From: Pseudoxanthomonas kaohsiungensis
GTDB lineage: Bacteria > Pseudomonadota > Gammaproteobacteria > Xanthomonadales > Xanthomonadaceae
Direction of reading: 5' to 3'
DNA: 64,000 nucleotides
Assembly (NCBI RefSeq): GCF_010211765.1
Contig: NZ_PDWO01000003.1
Location: 1 to 64,000 of the forward strand
This document shows positions 23,232 to 33,997 of this stretch, piece by piece (positions within the stretch are counted from its first letter, which is position 1; each line of letters opens with the position of its first letter). The notes under the pieces are model-generated. The model worked only from the letters and a program-made list of their open reading frames with translations. It did no database searches and was not told the DNA's origin. The position numbers and the translations under genes were made by a program.

Positions 23232-24962
23232 TCAATCCTTGGTGACGCGGTTGATCTCGGCCAGGCTGGTGATGCCATTGCGGCATTTCATCAATGCGGA
23301 CTGGCGCAAGTCGCGGATGCCCGCCTTCTGCGCCACCTCGGCGATCTGCATGGCGTTGCCGCCCTCCAGCACGATCGCCTGGATCGCCTCGCTCATCGGC
23401 ATCACCTGGTAGATGCCGGTGCGGCCCTTGTAGCCTTCGGTGCACTCGTCGCAGCCCACCGCCTCGAACAGGGTGACGCCGGCCTTGATCTCGGCCTCGG
23501 TGAAGCCCTCGGCCAGCAGCGCATGTTCCGGCAGTTCCACCGGCTTCTTGCATTTGGAGCACAGCCGCCGCGCCAGGCGCTGGGCGATCACCAGGGTCAC
23601 CGAGGATGTGATGTTGTACGGGGCGATGCCCATGTTCATCAGGCGCGCGATGGTCTGCGGCGCGTCGTTGGTGTGCAGGGTCGACAGCACCATGTGGCCG
23701 GTCTGCGCCGCCTTGATCGCGATCTCGGCCGTCTCCAGGTCGCGGATTTCGCCGACCATGATGATGTCCGGGTCCTGGCGCAGGAAGCTGCGCAGCGCCG
23801 CGGCGAAGGTCATGCCGCGCTTGGTGTTCTGCTGCACCTGGTTGACGCCCGGCAGGCGGATTTCCACCGGATCCTCGACCGTGGAGATGTTGCGCACGTC
23901 GTCGTTGAGGATGCCCAGCGCGGTGTACAGCGACACCGTCTTGCCCGAACCCGTCGGGCCGGTCACCAGGACCATGCCATAGGGCTTCTGGATGGCGTCG
24001 AGGAACAGCGCCTGCTGATCCTCCTCGTAGCCGAGCTTGTCGATGCCCAGCTTGGCGGCGCTGCCGTCGAGGATACGCAGCACCACCTTCTCGCCGAACA
24101 GGGTCGGCAGGGTGCTGACGCGGAAGTCGATCTGCTTGGTCTTGGACAGGTTGAGCTTGATGCGGCCGTCCTGCGGCACCCGCTTCTCGGCGATGTCCAG
24201 CTGCGCCATCACCTTCAGGCGCGCGGCGATGCGCGGGCTCAGCTTGACCGGGGCCTTGGCCACCGACTTGAGCAGGCCGTCGATGCGCAGGCGCACGCGG
24301 TACTCGCTCTCGTAGGGCTCGAAATGGATGTCAGAGGCGCCGCGCCGGATCGCGTCGATCAGCACCTTGTTGACGAACTTGACCACCGGGGTGTCGTCGC
24401 CCTTGGCGTCGACGCCGGAGTCCGAACCGGCATCCTCGTCGCCGCCACCGACGTCGAGGCTGTCTAACCCCTCGTCGTCGCCGCCCAGGTCGCCACTGAT
24501 CTGGCCGCCGGCGTTCTGCCACTGCTCCAGGGTCCGCCGGATCTGGTCCTCGTCGACCAGGATCGGCTCCACCACCAGGTTGGTGTGGAACTGGATCTCG
24601 GCCAGTGCCGCAGTCTGGGTCGGGTGACTGGTGCCGACGAACAGCTTGTTGCCGCGCTTGAACAGCGGCAGCACATGGTGCTTCTGGATCAGCTCCTCGC
24701 TGACCAGCTTGAGCGCGTTTTGCGCCGCATCAAAGGCATTTGTGTCCAGCAGCGGCATGCCGAACTCGACCGAGTTGGCTGCGGCCATCTGCGCCGGGGC
24801 AACCAGCTTCTTCTCGGCGATCCACTGAGCCAGCGGCACCTTGGCCTCGGTCGCCTTGGCCATGGCGGTGCGGGCGGCCGCCTCGTCGAGGGCGCCGTCC
24901 TGTACCAGGCGGCGGGCGATGCCGGTTATGCCGACGAGGTTGGCTGCGACGGCAGAATTCAT
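23232..24962 (-). CDS. pilB: Type IV pilus assembly ATPase PilB
   Basis: PilB is the cytoplasmic hexameric ATPase that powers pilus extension. The 576-residue protein has an N-terminal MshEN-like domain (about 1-150) and an acidic Gly/Asp linker (about 158-190). The ATPase domain has Walker A GPTGSGKT near residue 336, an Asp box, Walker B (GEIRD) and a His box (TLHTND). A zinc tetracysteine (CSKC and CDEC) lies near 460-500. ATG 24962 follows an AGGGGG ribosome-binding site, and a sigma-54 promoter lies 36-51 bases upstream. Confidence 0.96.
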   Translation of the reverse strand: MNSAVAANLVGITGIARRLVQDGALDEAAARTAMAKATEAKVPLAQWIAEKKLVAPAQMAAANSVEFGMPLLDTNAFDAAQNALKLVSEELIQKHHVLPLFKRGNKLFVGTSHPTQTAALAEIQFHTNLVVEPILVDEDQIRRTLEQWQNAGGQISGDLGGDDEGLDSLDVGGGDEDAGSDSGVDAKGDDTPVVKFVNKVLIDAIRRGASDIHFEPYESEYRVRLRIDGLLKSVAKAPVKLSPRIAARLKVMAQLDIAEKRVPQDGRIKLNLSKTKQIDFRVSTLPTLFGEKVVLRILDGSAAKLGIDKLGYEEDQQALFLDAIQKPYGMVLVTGPTGSGKTVSLYTALGILNDDVRNISTVEDPVEIRLPGVNQVQQNTKRGMTFAAALRSFLRQDPDIIMVGEIRDLETAEIAIKAAQTGHMVLSTLHTNDAPQTIARLMNMGIAPYNITSSVTLVIAQRLARRLCSKCKKPVELPEHALLAEGFTEAEIKAGVTLFEAVGCDECTEGYKGRTGIYQVMPMSEAIQAIVLEGGNAMQIAEVAQKAGIRDLRQSALMKCRNGITSLAEINRVTKD

Positions 24963-24997
24963 GCTTGCCCCCTAGATCACATCTGTCGATAAGATAG

Positions 24998-25013
24998 CGC
25001 AAAGAACGTGCCA
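24998..25013 (-). promoter_or_regulatory. Sigma-54 (-24/-12) promoter of pilB
   Basis: Minus strand reads TGGCACGTTCTTTGCG. It matches TGGCACG-N4-TTGCW at all positions but the last, with GG and GC correctly spaced. Predicted transcription start is near 24986, giving a leader of about 24 bases. RpoN control of pilus genes is established in related bacteria. Confidence 0.8.
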
Positions 25014-25108
25014 CACACTAAGGAAAGCCGCCGATCGGCACTACGCCGTTGATTCAAGGGAGCTGTTCGCCTTCCTGACTTTCATGCCAGAAACTTCCTG
25101 TCCACAAC

Positions 25109-25138
25109 GAAACAGGCCCGCCGAAGCGGGCCTGTTTC
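25109..25138 (-). terminator. Hairpin terminator after pilA
   Basis: A perfect 13-bp stem (25109-25121 with 25126-25138) reads on the minus strand with a C-TTCG-G tetraloop and ends GTTTC. It lies 37 bases after the pilA stop and before the pilB promoter, isolating the two transcripts. Confidence 0.8.
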
Positions 25139-25175
25139 TTCACTTGAAGGCCAGCAGGCCTTCACGACACGCAAG

Positions 25176-25601
25176 TTAGACGCGGCACTCGGCCGGAACG
25201 TGCTTGTTATCGCCAGCGGTACGGACGCAGCGCCAATCGATCGTCGAGTTGGCAGCGCTGACGTTCGGAGTCAGAGTCAGGGTGACGCTGCCAGCGCGGG
25301 CCTGGGTGGTAACCGTGATCACGCCGGTCGCTGGGGCGCAAGTCAGGGTGTTCAGGTTGCGGTAGGTGCCGCCGGCAGCGATCGGCTGGACGCCAATGCA
25401 GCGCTGAGCCGAGGTGGGATCGTTGGCGATGTTTTCGGCCACCGTCGTCTTGGCACCGGAGGCAACGACCAAGGCCTCGGAGACGCGCGAACGAATGGTG
25501 TAGTCCTGATACGCCGGCAGCGCGATGGCGGCCAGGATGGCGATGATCGCCACGACGATCATCAGTTCGATCAGGGTGAAGCCCTGCATGTTCTTCTTCA
25601 T
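25176..25601 (-). CDS. pilA: Type IV major pilin PilA
   Basis: PilA is the structural subunit of the type IV pilus. The 141-residue prepilin has a short leader MKKNMQG cut before Phe, and the class III motif [20 protein letters not shown] forms the N-terminal hydrophobic helix with Glu at +5. Four cysteines occur: one pair in the middle (CIGVQ, LTCAP) and a C-terminal pair (WRCV, AEC) likely forming the D-loop disulfide. An AGGGGAT ribosome-binding site precedes ATG. It has its own sigma-54 promoter and terminator. Confidence 0.95.
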   Translation of the reverse strand: MKKNMQGFTLIELMIVVAIIAILAAIALPAYQDYTIRSRVSEALVVASGAKTTVAENIANDPTSAQRCIGVQPIAAGGTYRNLNTLTCAPATGVITVTTQARAGSVTLTLTPNVSAANSTIDWRCVRTAGDNKHVPAECRV

Positions 25602-25710
25602 GATTCAAATCCCCTAGAGCGGTTGGTTGGTTAGGACACTTTACCTTTCGGACCCGTGTCCTTTCCGGAACGCGGGCAATGCGCGGCGGGTAGCCACGTG
25701 CGGTGATTCA

Positions 25711-25726
25711 CGCACATGTCGTGCCA
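25711..25726 (-). promoter_or_regulatory. Sigma-54 (-24/-12) promoter of pilA
   Basis: Minus strand reads TGGCACGACATGTGCG, a full match to the -24 half and to TGC of the -12 half with correct spacing. The predicted start is near 25700, giving a leader of about 100 bases. PilR-type activator sites could lie between here and 25860. Confidence 0.78.
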
Positions 25727-26162
25727 AGTACGGGCTCCCCGTCGAGCGCATTCAGTCTACCAGCCGTTGGCCGCTAATGACCGGCCGTCGGGCACGCTTG
25801 GGGCGTGATCGGGGGCACAGGGGTGGTTGTGACCTGCAACGTCAGAAAGTGACCCAATAGGTCAGGTGCGGGGTTGGGGTCGTGCGGACGAGGGACTCAT
25901 GGCCGGCCAGCCTGGGGCGGCGGGCTGGCGACAACGACCGGCGGGCCGCCCGGAACCGGCTGGCGGGCCGGGGCGAAGGCGTCGCAGCCTGCCACGGGGG
26001 CGTCGGGTCGCCCATGAGGATGGGCTCCTACACACATATGTGTGGCGGGGATCGGTCGGCGCCTTGGAGGAAGCGTGATGGGGGTGGCGTGTCAGGCGCC
26101 GGAATAGCGGCTACCATGCGGCGGAAAGCCGGCGCGGGGAATGCCGGCGGGGAGACCTGAGC
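25727..26162. other. Divergent regulatory region between pilA and pilC, with one unpaired REP
   Basis: The region holds the sequence upstream of the pilA promoter and the leader of pilC. A lone inverted C-type REP with an intact CTCCTACA end occupies 26004-26032; its left partner is absent. No TGGCAC-type sigma-54 site was seen before pilC. GGGGAG about 10 bases before ATG 26163 can serve as the pilC ribosome-binding site. Confidence 0.6.
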
Positions 26163-27422
26163 ATGTCCGCGACCCGTAGCGCCGTGAAGAAGACCGTGCC
26201 CGTCGAACGGAGCACCAGCCAGCTGGTGCCGTTCATCTGGGAGGGCACCGACAAGCGCGGCGTCAAGATGAAGGGCGAGCAGCCCTCCAAGAACGCCAAC
26301 CTGCTCAAGGCCGAGCTGCGCCGCCAGGGCATCACCCCTACCGTGGTCAAGCCCAAGCCCAAGCCACTGTTCGGCGCGGCCGGCAAGGTCATCACCCCGA
26401 AGGACATCGCCTTCTTCAGCCGGCAGATGGCGACGATGATGAAGTCGGGCGTGCCCATCGTCTCATCGCTGGAGATCATCGGCGACGGACAGAAAAACCC
26501 GCGCATGAAGGCGATGGTCAACCAGATCCGCACCGACATCGAGGGCGGCTCCTCGATGTACGAAGCGATCAGCAAGCACCCGGTGCAGTTCGACGAGCTT
26601 TTCCGCAACCTGGTGCGGGCCGGCGAAGGCGCGGGCGTCCTGGAAACGGTGTTAGACACCATTGCCAGTTACAAGGAGAACGTCGAAGCACTGAAGGGGA
26701 AGATTAAAAAGGCGCTGTTCTACCCGATCATGACGATCGCCGTGGCGATTATCGTCAGCGCGATCTTGTTGATTTTCGTGGTACCGCAGTTCGAGGCGAC
26801 ATTCCAGAACTTCGGCGCGGACCTGCCCGCCTTCACACAGATTATCGTCAACGCTTCACGATTCGCGGTGGCGTACTGGTGGATGATTCTGATCGTCGTT
26901 GTCGGCGCCTTCTTCGCCTTCTTCTTTTTCTACAAGCGATCCCCCGGTTTTCAGCATTTTCTCGACAAAGTGATCCTTAAGATCCCGGTGATCGGCGAAA
27001 TCATGCACAACAGTGCGATCGCCCGCTTCTCGCGCACCACCGCGGTGACCTTCAAGGCCGGCGTGCCGCTGGTCGAGGCACTGGAGTCGGTGGCCGGCGC
27101 CACCGGCAACACCGTCTACGAGAAGGCGGTCTACCGCATCCGCGACGACGTCGCCGTCGGCTATCCGGTCAACCTGGCGATGAAGCAGACCCACCTGTTC
27201 CCGCACATGGTCATCCAGATGACGGCCATCGGCGAGGAAGCCGGTGCACTGGACACCATGCTGTTCAAGGTGGCCGAGTACTACGAGCAGGAAGTGAACA
27301 ACGCGGTCGACGCGCTGGCCAGCCTGATCGAGCCGATGATCATGGTAGTGATCGGCATCCTGGTCGGCGGCATGGTGATCGGCATGTACCTGCCCATCTT
27401 CAAGCTCGCCGCGACCGTCTGA
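26163..27422 (+). CDS. pilC: Type IV pilus inner-membrane platform protein PilC
   Basis: PilC is the polytopic platform that links the PilB/PilT motors to the growing pilus. The 419-residue protein has two GspF domains (about 80-205 and 285-405), each with motifs such as FSRQMATMMKSGVP and FSRTTAVTFKAGVPLVEALE. Three hydrophobic segments lie near 185-210, 235-260 and 385-410. It is followed by pilD after an 18-base gap. The row pilC-pilD-coaE reads divergently from pilA and pilB. Confidence 0.96.
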   Translation: MSATRSAVKKTVPVERSTSQLVPFIWEGTDKRGVKMKGEQPSKNANLLKAELRRQGITPTVVKPKPKPLFGAAGKVITPKDIAFFSRQMATMMKSGVPIVSSLEIIGDGQKNPRMKAMVNQIRTDIEGGSSMYEAISKHPVQFDELFRNLVRAGEGAGVLETVLDTIASYKENVEALKGKIKKALFYPIMTIAVAIIVSAILLIFVVPQFEATFQNFGADLPAFTQIIVNASRFAVAYWWMILIVVVGAFFAFFFFYKRSPGFQHFLDKVILKIPVIGEIMHNSAIARFSRTTAVTFKAGVPLVEALESVAGATGNTVYEKAVYRIRDDVAVGYPVNLAMKQTHLFPHMVIQMTAIGEEAGALDTMLFKVAEYYEQEVNNAVDALASLIEPMIMVVIGILVGGMVIGMYLPIFKLAATV

Positions 27423-27440
27423 CAGGAAGAACCGCTTCGC

Positions 27441-28304
27441 ATGGCATTCCTCGACCAGCAGCCTTTGCTGGGCTACCCGCTCGTTGCCGCCGTCGGCCTG
27501 GCCGTCGGCAGCTTCCTCAACGTGGTCATCCTGCGCCTGCCCAGGCGGCTGGAGTGGGAGTGGAAGCGCGACGCGCGCGAGATCCTGGAGCTGCCGGAGA
27601 TCTACGATCCGCCGCCGCCCGGGATCGTGGTCGAGCCTTCGCACGATCCGGTCACCGGCGACCGGCTGAAGTGGTGGGAAAACATCCCGGTCTTCAGCTG
27701 GCTGGCGCTGCGCGGGCGCTCGCGCTACAGCGGGCAGAAGATCTCGGTGCAGTACCCGCTGGTGGAACTGCTGACCGGCCTGCTGACGGTGCTGTGCGCC
27801 TGGCGCTTCGGCTTCGGCTGGCAGGGCTTCGGCGCGATGGTGCTGACCTGGTACCTGGTCGCGCTGTCGGGCATCGACCTGCGCACCCGCCTGCTGCCCG
27901 ACAGCCTGACCCTGCCGCTGATGTGGCTGGGCCTGGTCGCCAGCCTGGACAACCTGTTCATCCCGGCCAAGCCGGCCCTGCTCGGCGCCATCGTCGGCTA
28001 CGCGTCGCTGTGGAGCGTGTGGTGGCTGTTCAAGCAGCTCACCGGCAAGGAAGGCATGGGCCACGGCGACTTCAAGCTGCTGGCCGCGCTCGGCGCGTGG
28101 GTGGGGCTGAAGGGCATCCTGCCGATCATCCTGCTCTCGTCGGTGGTGGGCGCGGTGATCGGCTCGGCCTGGCTGGCCTACAAGGGCCGTGACCGCGCCA
28201 CGCCGATCCCGTTCGGTCCGTACCTGGCGATCGCCGGCTGGATCGTGTTCTTCTGGGGCGAGCAGATGATCGGCGCGTACATGCGGGTATCGGGCCTGGG
28301 GTAG
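27441..28304 (+). CDS. pilD: Prepilin peptidase PilD lacking the cysteine tetrad
   Basis: PilD cuts prepilin leaders and N-methylates the new N-terminus in the inner membrane. The 287-residue protein keeps both catalytic aspartates, in GIDLRTRLLPD and GMGHGDFKLLAALGAW. The region that normally carries two CxxC pairs reads SHDPVTGDRLKWWENIPVFSWLALRGRSRYSG in two adjoining pieces, with no cysteine, so the zinc-binding tetrad is absent. Such cysteine-less versions are known in part of the family; I recall but cannot verify this for Xanthomonas. Its stop TAG (28302-28304) belongs to a REP head. Confidence 0.93.
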   Translation: MAFLDQQPLLGYPLVAAVGLAVGSFLNVVILRLPRRLEWEWKRDAREILELPEIYDPPPPGIVVEPSHDPVTGDRLKWWENIPVFSWLALRGRSRYSGQKISVQYPLVELLTGLLTVLCAWRFGFGWQGFGAMVLTWYLVALSGIDLRTRLLPDSLTLPLMWLGLVASLDNLFIPAKPALLGAIVGYASLWSVWWLFKQLTGKEGMGHGDFKLLAALGAWVGLKGILPIILLSSVVGAVIGSAWLAYKGRDRATPIPFGPYLAIAGWIVFFWGEQMIGAYMRVSGLG

Positions 28305-28513
28305 GAGCCGATCCTCATCGGCGACCCCACGCGCGCCGGCACCGCCCACGGCACCTCGCGATCCGGCCCGCCCGTGTCGCCCATGAGGATGGGCTCCTAC
28401 AAGAGCCGTCCTGTAGGAGCCGATCCTCATCGGCGACCCGACGCGCGCCGGCACCGCCCACGGCACCTCGCGATCCGGCCCGCCCGTGTCGCCCATGAGG
28501 ATGGGCTCCTACA
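28301..28513. repeat. Two-unit REP array between pilD and coaE, G/C orientation
   Basis: Pairs at 28301-28401 and 28412-28513 share nearly identical spacers (GCACCGCCCACGGCACC within), with a 111-base period. The first head gives the pilD stop codon. The last REP ends nine bases before the coaE start, so the array fills the entire intergenic gap. Confidence 0.92.
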
Positions 28514-28521
28514 ATGCGGGC

Positions 28522-29136
28522 ATGAGCGAGTTCATGATCGGCCTCACCGGCGGGGTGGCCTCGGGCAAGAGCGAGGTCACCCGGCGCTTCGAGGCGCTGG
28601 GCGTGCACGTGGCCGATGCCGACGTGGTGGCGCGGGCGGTGGTCGAGCCGGGCCAGCCGGCGCTGGCGCGGATCGCCGAGCGGTTCGGGGCCGGCATCCT
28701 GCTCGCCGACGGCCGCCTGGACCGGCGCCGGTTGCGCGAACAGATCTTCAGCGACCCGCAGGCGCGCGCCGACCTGGAGGCGATCACCCATCCGGCGATC
28801 CGCCTCGCGCTGGAGCACGAGTGCCGCGCGGCGGCCGGCCCGTATGCGATCGCCGCGATCCCGCTGCTGGCCGAGGCCGGGGGGCGCGCCGCGTATCCGT
28901 GGCTGGGCCGCATCCTGGTGGTGGATGCGCCGGTGGAACTGCAGCGCGCGCGCCTGATGCGGCGGGATGGCGTGGACGAGGCGCTGGCCGCGCGCATGAT
29001 CGCCGCGCAGGTATCGCGCGAGGCGCGACTGGCGATCGCCGACGACGTGCTGGTCAACGACGGGCATCCGGATCACCTGGACGCACCCGTCGCGGCCCTG
29101 GACGCGCGCTATCGCGCGCTGGCGGCGACGTTGTAG
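28522..29136 (+). CDS. coaE: Dephospho-CoA kinase CoaE
   Basis: CoaE phosphorylates dephospho-CoA in the last step of coenzyme A synthesis. The 204-residue protein has the P-loop GLTGGVASGKSEV at residues 7-19, the substrate stretch DADVVARAVVEPG, and HPAIR. The start at ATG 28522 (MSEFMIGL) excludes REP-encoded residues in the longer frame; ATG 28534 is possible. The REP ends just before the start, leaving little room for a ribosome-binding site. The stop TAG at 29134-29136 is again a REP head. Confidence 0.94.
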   Translation: MSEFMIGLTGGVASGKSEVTRRFEALGVHVADADVVARAVVEPGQPALARIAERFGAGILLADGRLDRRRLREQIFSDPQARADLEAITHPAIRLALEHECRAAAGPYAIAAIPLLAEAGGRAAYPWLGRILVVDAPVELQRARLMRRDGVDEALAARMIAAQVSREARLAIADDVLVNDGHPDHLDAPVAALDARYRALAATL

Positions 29137-29469
29137 GAGCCGATCCTCATCGGCGACGCGACGCGCGCCGGTTCACCCGCGATACTCGCAATCCGATAGG
29201 CCCCGGTCGCCCATGAAGATGGGCTCCTACAAGAGGGCGGCCGCGCTGCTGTAGGAGCCGATCCTCATCGGCGACCCGACGCGCGCCGGTTCACCCGCGA
29301 TACTCGCAATCCGATAGGCCCCGGTCGCCCATGAAGATGGGCTCCTACAAAAAGAGGGGGCCGCGCTGCTGTAGGAGCCGATCCTCATCGGCGACCCGAC
29401 GCGCGCCGGTTCACCCGCGATACTCGCAATCCGATAGGCCCCGGTCGCCCATGAAGATGGGCTCCTACA
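29132..29469. repeat. Three-unit REP array after coaE, G/C orientation
   Basis: Pairs at 29132-29231, 29250-29349 and 29370-29469 have 118- and 120-base periods and virtually identical spacers (CGCGATACTCGCAATCCG within). They lie between the convergent ends of coaE and the Nudix-ThiE gene and fill nearly the whole 356-base gap. The first head carries the coaE stop codon. Confidence 0.92.
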
Positions 29470-29492
29470 AGGAGGGGGCAGGCAGGAAGCCG

Positions 29493-30440
29493 TTATGGCC
29501 ACAGGCTGCGGATGGCGGCGATGCCCTGCGCGCCGTGGCCGCGGGCCACGGGCAGGTCGTCGACGGTCAGCCCGCCGATGGCGTAGATCGGCAGCGCGAC
29601 CTGTTCGCGCAGGGCGACGAAGCCCTCCCAGCCCAGTGTCCTCGCGCCCGGATGGGTCGCGGTGTCTTTCACCGGCCCGAGCACGGCGAAGTCGCAACCC
29701 AGCGCCTGCGCCTGGCGCAGGTCCTCCAGGTCGTGGCAGGACGCGCCAACCGGCACGCCGGCGGGCAGCGGCCGCGCGGCCAGGCCGGCCAGCTGCTCGC
29801 TGCCCAGCTGCACGCCCACGCCGAGCTCGGCGGCCAGCGCGATGTCGCGGTTGAGCAGCAGCCCGGCGCCGGCCTTGCGGCAGTCCTCGGCCACCGCGTG
29901 GGCCAGGGCGGTATACGCCGCCGGCGCCAGGCTGCGCGCGCGCAGCTGCACCCGCTCGATGCCGTCGGCCAGCGCGCGCGCGAGCGAGTCGCGCCAGGCG
30001 GCCGGTTCGTCGCCGGGTTCGGGGGTGACCAGGTACCGATCCGGCTGGCGCAGCGCACCCACCACGGGCACGTCGGCCGAGGGCATCGAGTAACGCGCCA
30101 GCCGTTCGGGGGCGACCCAGGTCAGGGCCTGGCCCTCGCGTCCGCGCGGGGTGCCCTTCCAGCGCGGGATCACGCGTACCTCCAGGCGCAGGCGCTTGCC
30201 GGGGTACTCCTGCGGCACCTCGATCAGCGCGCCGCCGACCTCGGCCTCGATGCCCAGCTCCTCGTGCAATTCGCGCGCCAGCGCCGCTTCCGAACTCTCG
30301 CCGGGCTCGCGCTTGCCGCCGGGGAATTCCCAGAGGCCGGACAGGTCGCTGTCCTCGCCGCGTCGGGCGAGCAGCACGCGCCCGCGCACGTCGGTGAGGA
30401 CGCCGGCGACGACGTGGATCGAGCGGAGCGGAGTTTCCAT
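29493..30440 (-). CDS. MutT-type Nudix hydrolase fused to a ThiE/TenI-like domain
   Basis: The 315-residue protein joins an N-terminal Nudix domain to a C-terminal TIM-barrel of the thiamine-phosphate synthase superfamily. In the Nudix part (about 1-130), the box is GGKREPGESSEAALARELHEELG in two adjoining pieces, intact for Mg2+ binding, so 8-oxo-dGTP cleanup is likely. The second part (about 135-315) has VQLRARS, LLLNRDIALA, GPVKDTATHPG and PIYAIGGL. It resembles TenI/ThiE, but the usual ND after the beta-strand reads NRD and TxTK is not preserved, so thiamine-phosphate synthesis is doubtful. The fusion recurs in gammaproteobacteria next to secA, as here. Confidence 0.9.
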   Translation of the reverse strand: METPLRSIHVVAGVLTDVRGRVLLARRGEDSDLSGLWEFPGGKREPGESSEAALARELHEELGIEAEVGGALIEVPQEYPGKRLRLEVRVIPRWKGTPRGREGQALTWVAPERLARYSMPSADVPVVGALRQPDRYLVTPEPGDEPAAWRDSLARALADGIERVQLRARSLAPAAYTALAHAVAEDCRKAGAGLLLNRDIALAAELGVGVQLGSEQLAGLAARPLPAGVPVGASCHDLEDLRQAQALGCDFAVLGPVKDTATHPGARTLGWEGFVALREQVALPIYAIGGLTVDDLPVARGHGAQGIAAIRSLWP

Positions 30441-30487
30441 GGGGGCAGCTTACCCGGCCCTGCCCGCCCGCTGGAATCACATCCCTC

Positions 30488-30827
30488 TGTAGGAGCCCAT
30501 CTTCATGGGCGACACCCGGGTCGCATCGGATCGCGGGTCGACTCGGTCGGCCAGCGTGCGTCGGGTCGCCGATGAGGATCGGCTCCTACAGGAGCACGCG
30601 CCTTGTGTAGGAGCCCATCCTCATGGGCGACACCGGGGACGCATCGGATCGCGGGTCGACTCGGTCGGCCAGCGTGCGTCGGGTCGCCGATGAGGATCGG
30701 CTCCTACAGGAGCACGCGCCTCGTGTAGGAGCCCATCCTCATGGGCGACACCGGGGTCGCATGGGATCGCGGAATGGCGCGGCCGCGCCGGCGTGCGGCG
30801 GGTCGCCGATGAGGATCGGCTCCTACA
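30488..30827. repeat. Three-unit REP array between secA and the Nudix-ThiE gene, C/G orientation
   Basis: Pairs at 30488-30590, 30606-30708 and 30724-30827 repeat with exact 118-base periods. The spacers share GCATCGGATCGCGGGTCGAC, and the third has diverged. The array lies between the end of secA and the start of the downstream gene. Confidence 0.92.
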
Positions 30828-30847
30828 GCGAGCGCGACGGCCTTTTC

Positions 30848-30880
30848 ATCGGCGGCGACCCGGGTCCCGGGTCGCCGATG
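30848..30880. repeat. REP remnant downstream of secA
   Basis: A headless palindrome (ATCGGCGGCGACCC then GGGTCGCCGAT) looks like the inner halves of two G-type REPs that lost their GTAGGAGC ends and spacer. It is the only such compact form in the window. Confidence 0.5.
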
Positions 30881-30889
30881 GGCCTTCGG

Positions 30890-33640
<2,751 letters not shown>

Positions 33641-33831
33641 CGATGAGGCCGGTTGGGAATGAACGCCCGGGGGTCCGGCGCGGTGCGTCGGATCCTGCGG
33701 ACAGCGCGCAACCGGCCCTGTCCGGGGCAACATGCCATTGTAGCTTGGGGCGCGCGGCGACGATCTCAAGACGGCCGGGGACCGTGCCATCGATCACCCC
33801 GCCCCCCGAAAGGCGCGACTACGCCCTTGCT

Positions 33832-33930
33832 TGTAGGAGCCCATCCTCATGGGCGACAGGGGCGTCGGGAGTCATGGAGCCGTCGCCCATGCCGACCCCA
33901 TCGGTTTGCCGATGGGGATCGGCTCCTCCA
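33832..33930. repeat. REP pair between the M23 gene and secA, C/G orientation
   Basis: The left C-type REP is intact. The right G-type REP is slightly decayed (ending CTCCTCCA). It lies in the leader region upstream of secA. Confidence 0.82.
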
Positions 33931-33937
33931 GAAGCGC

Positions 33938-33969
33938 GCAGGCCCGCCCCTTTGCGGGGGCGGGCCTGC
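33938..33969 (-). terminator. Strong hairpin after the M23 peptidase gene
   Basis: GCAGGCCCGCCCC (33938-33950) pairs perfectly with 33957-33969 around a six-base loop. It lies 29 bases after the M23 stop on the minus strand. No T-run follows, so it may work as a pause or RNA-stability element rather than a full terminator. Confidence 0.5.
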
Positions 33970-33997
33970 GAATCCCGGCAGCGTGGGCCAGCGGGGC

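Noticed and set aside
26111-26662. Minus-strand frame of 183 codons opposite pilC
   Set aside because: It lies wholly within or beside the strongly supported pilC and has no ribosome-binding site or domain.
28486-28521. N-terminal extensions beginning [10 protein letters not shown] before coaE, queC and other genes
   Set aside because: These residues are translated REP sequence and appear wherever a REP precedes a gene in the same frame.
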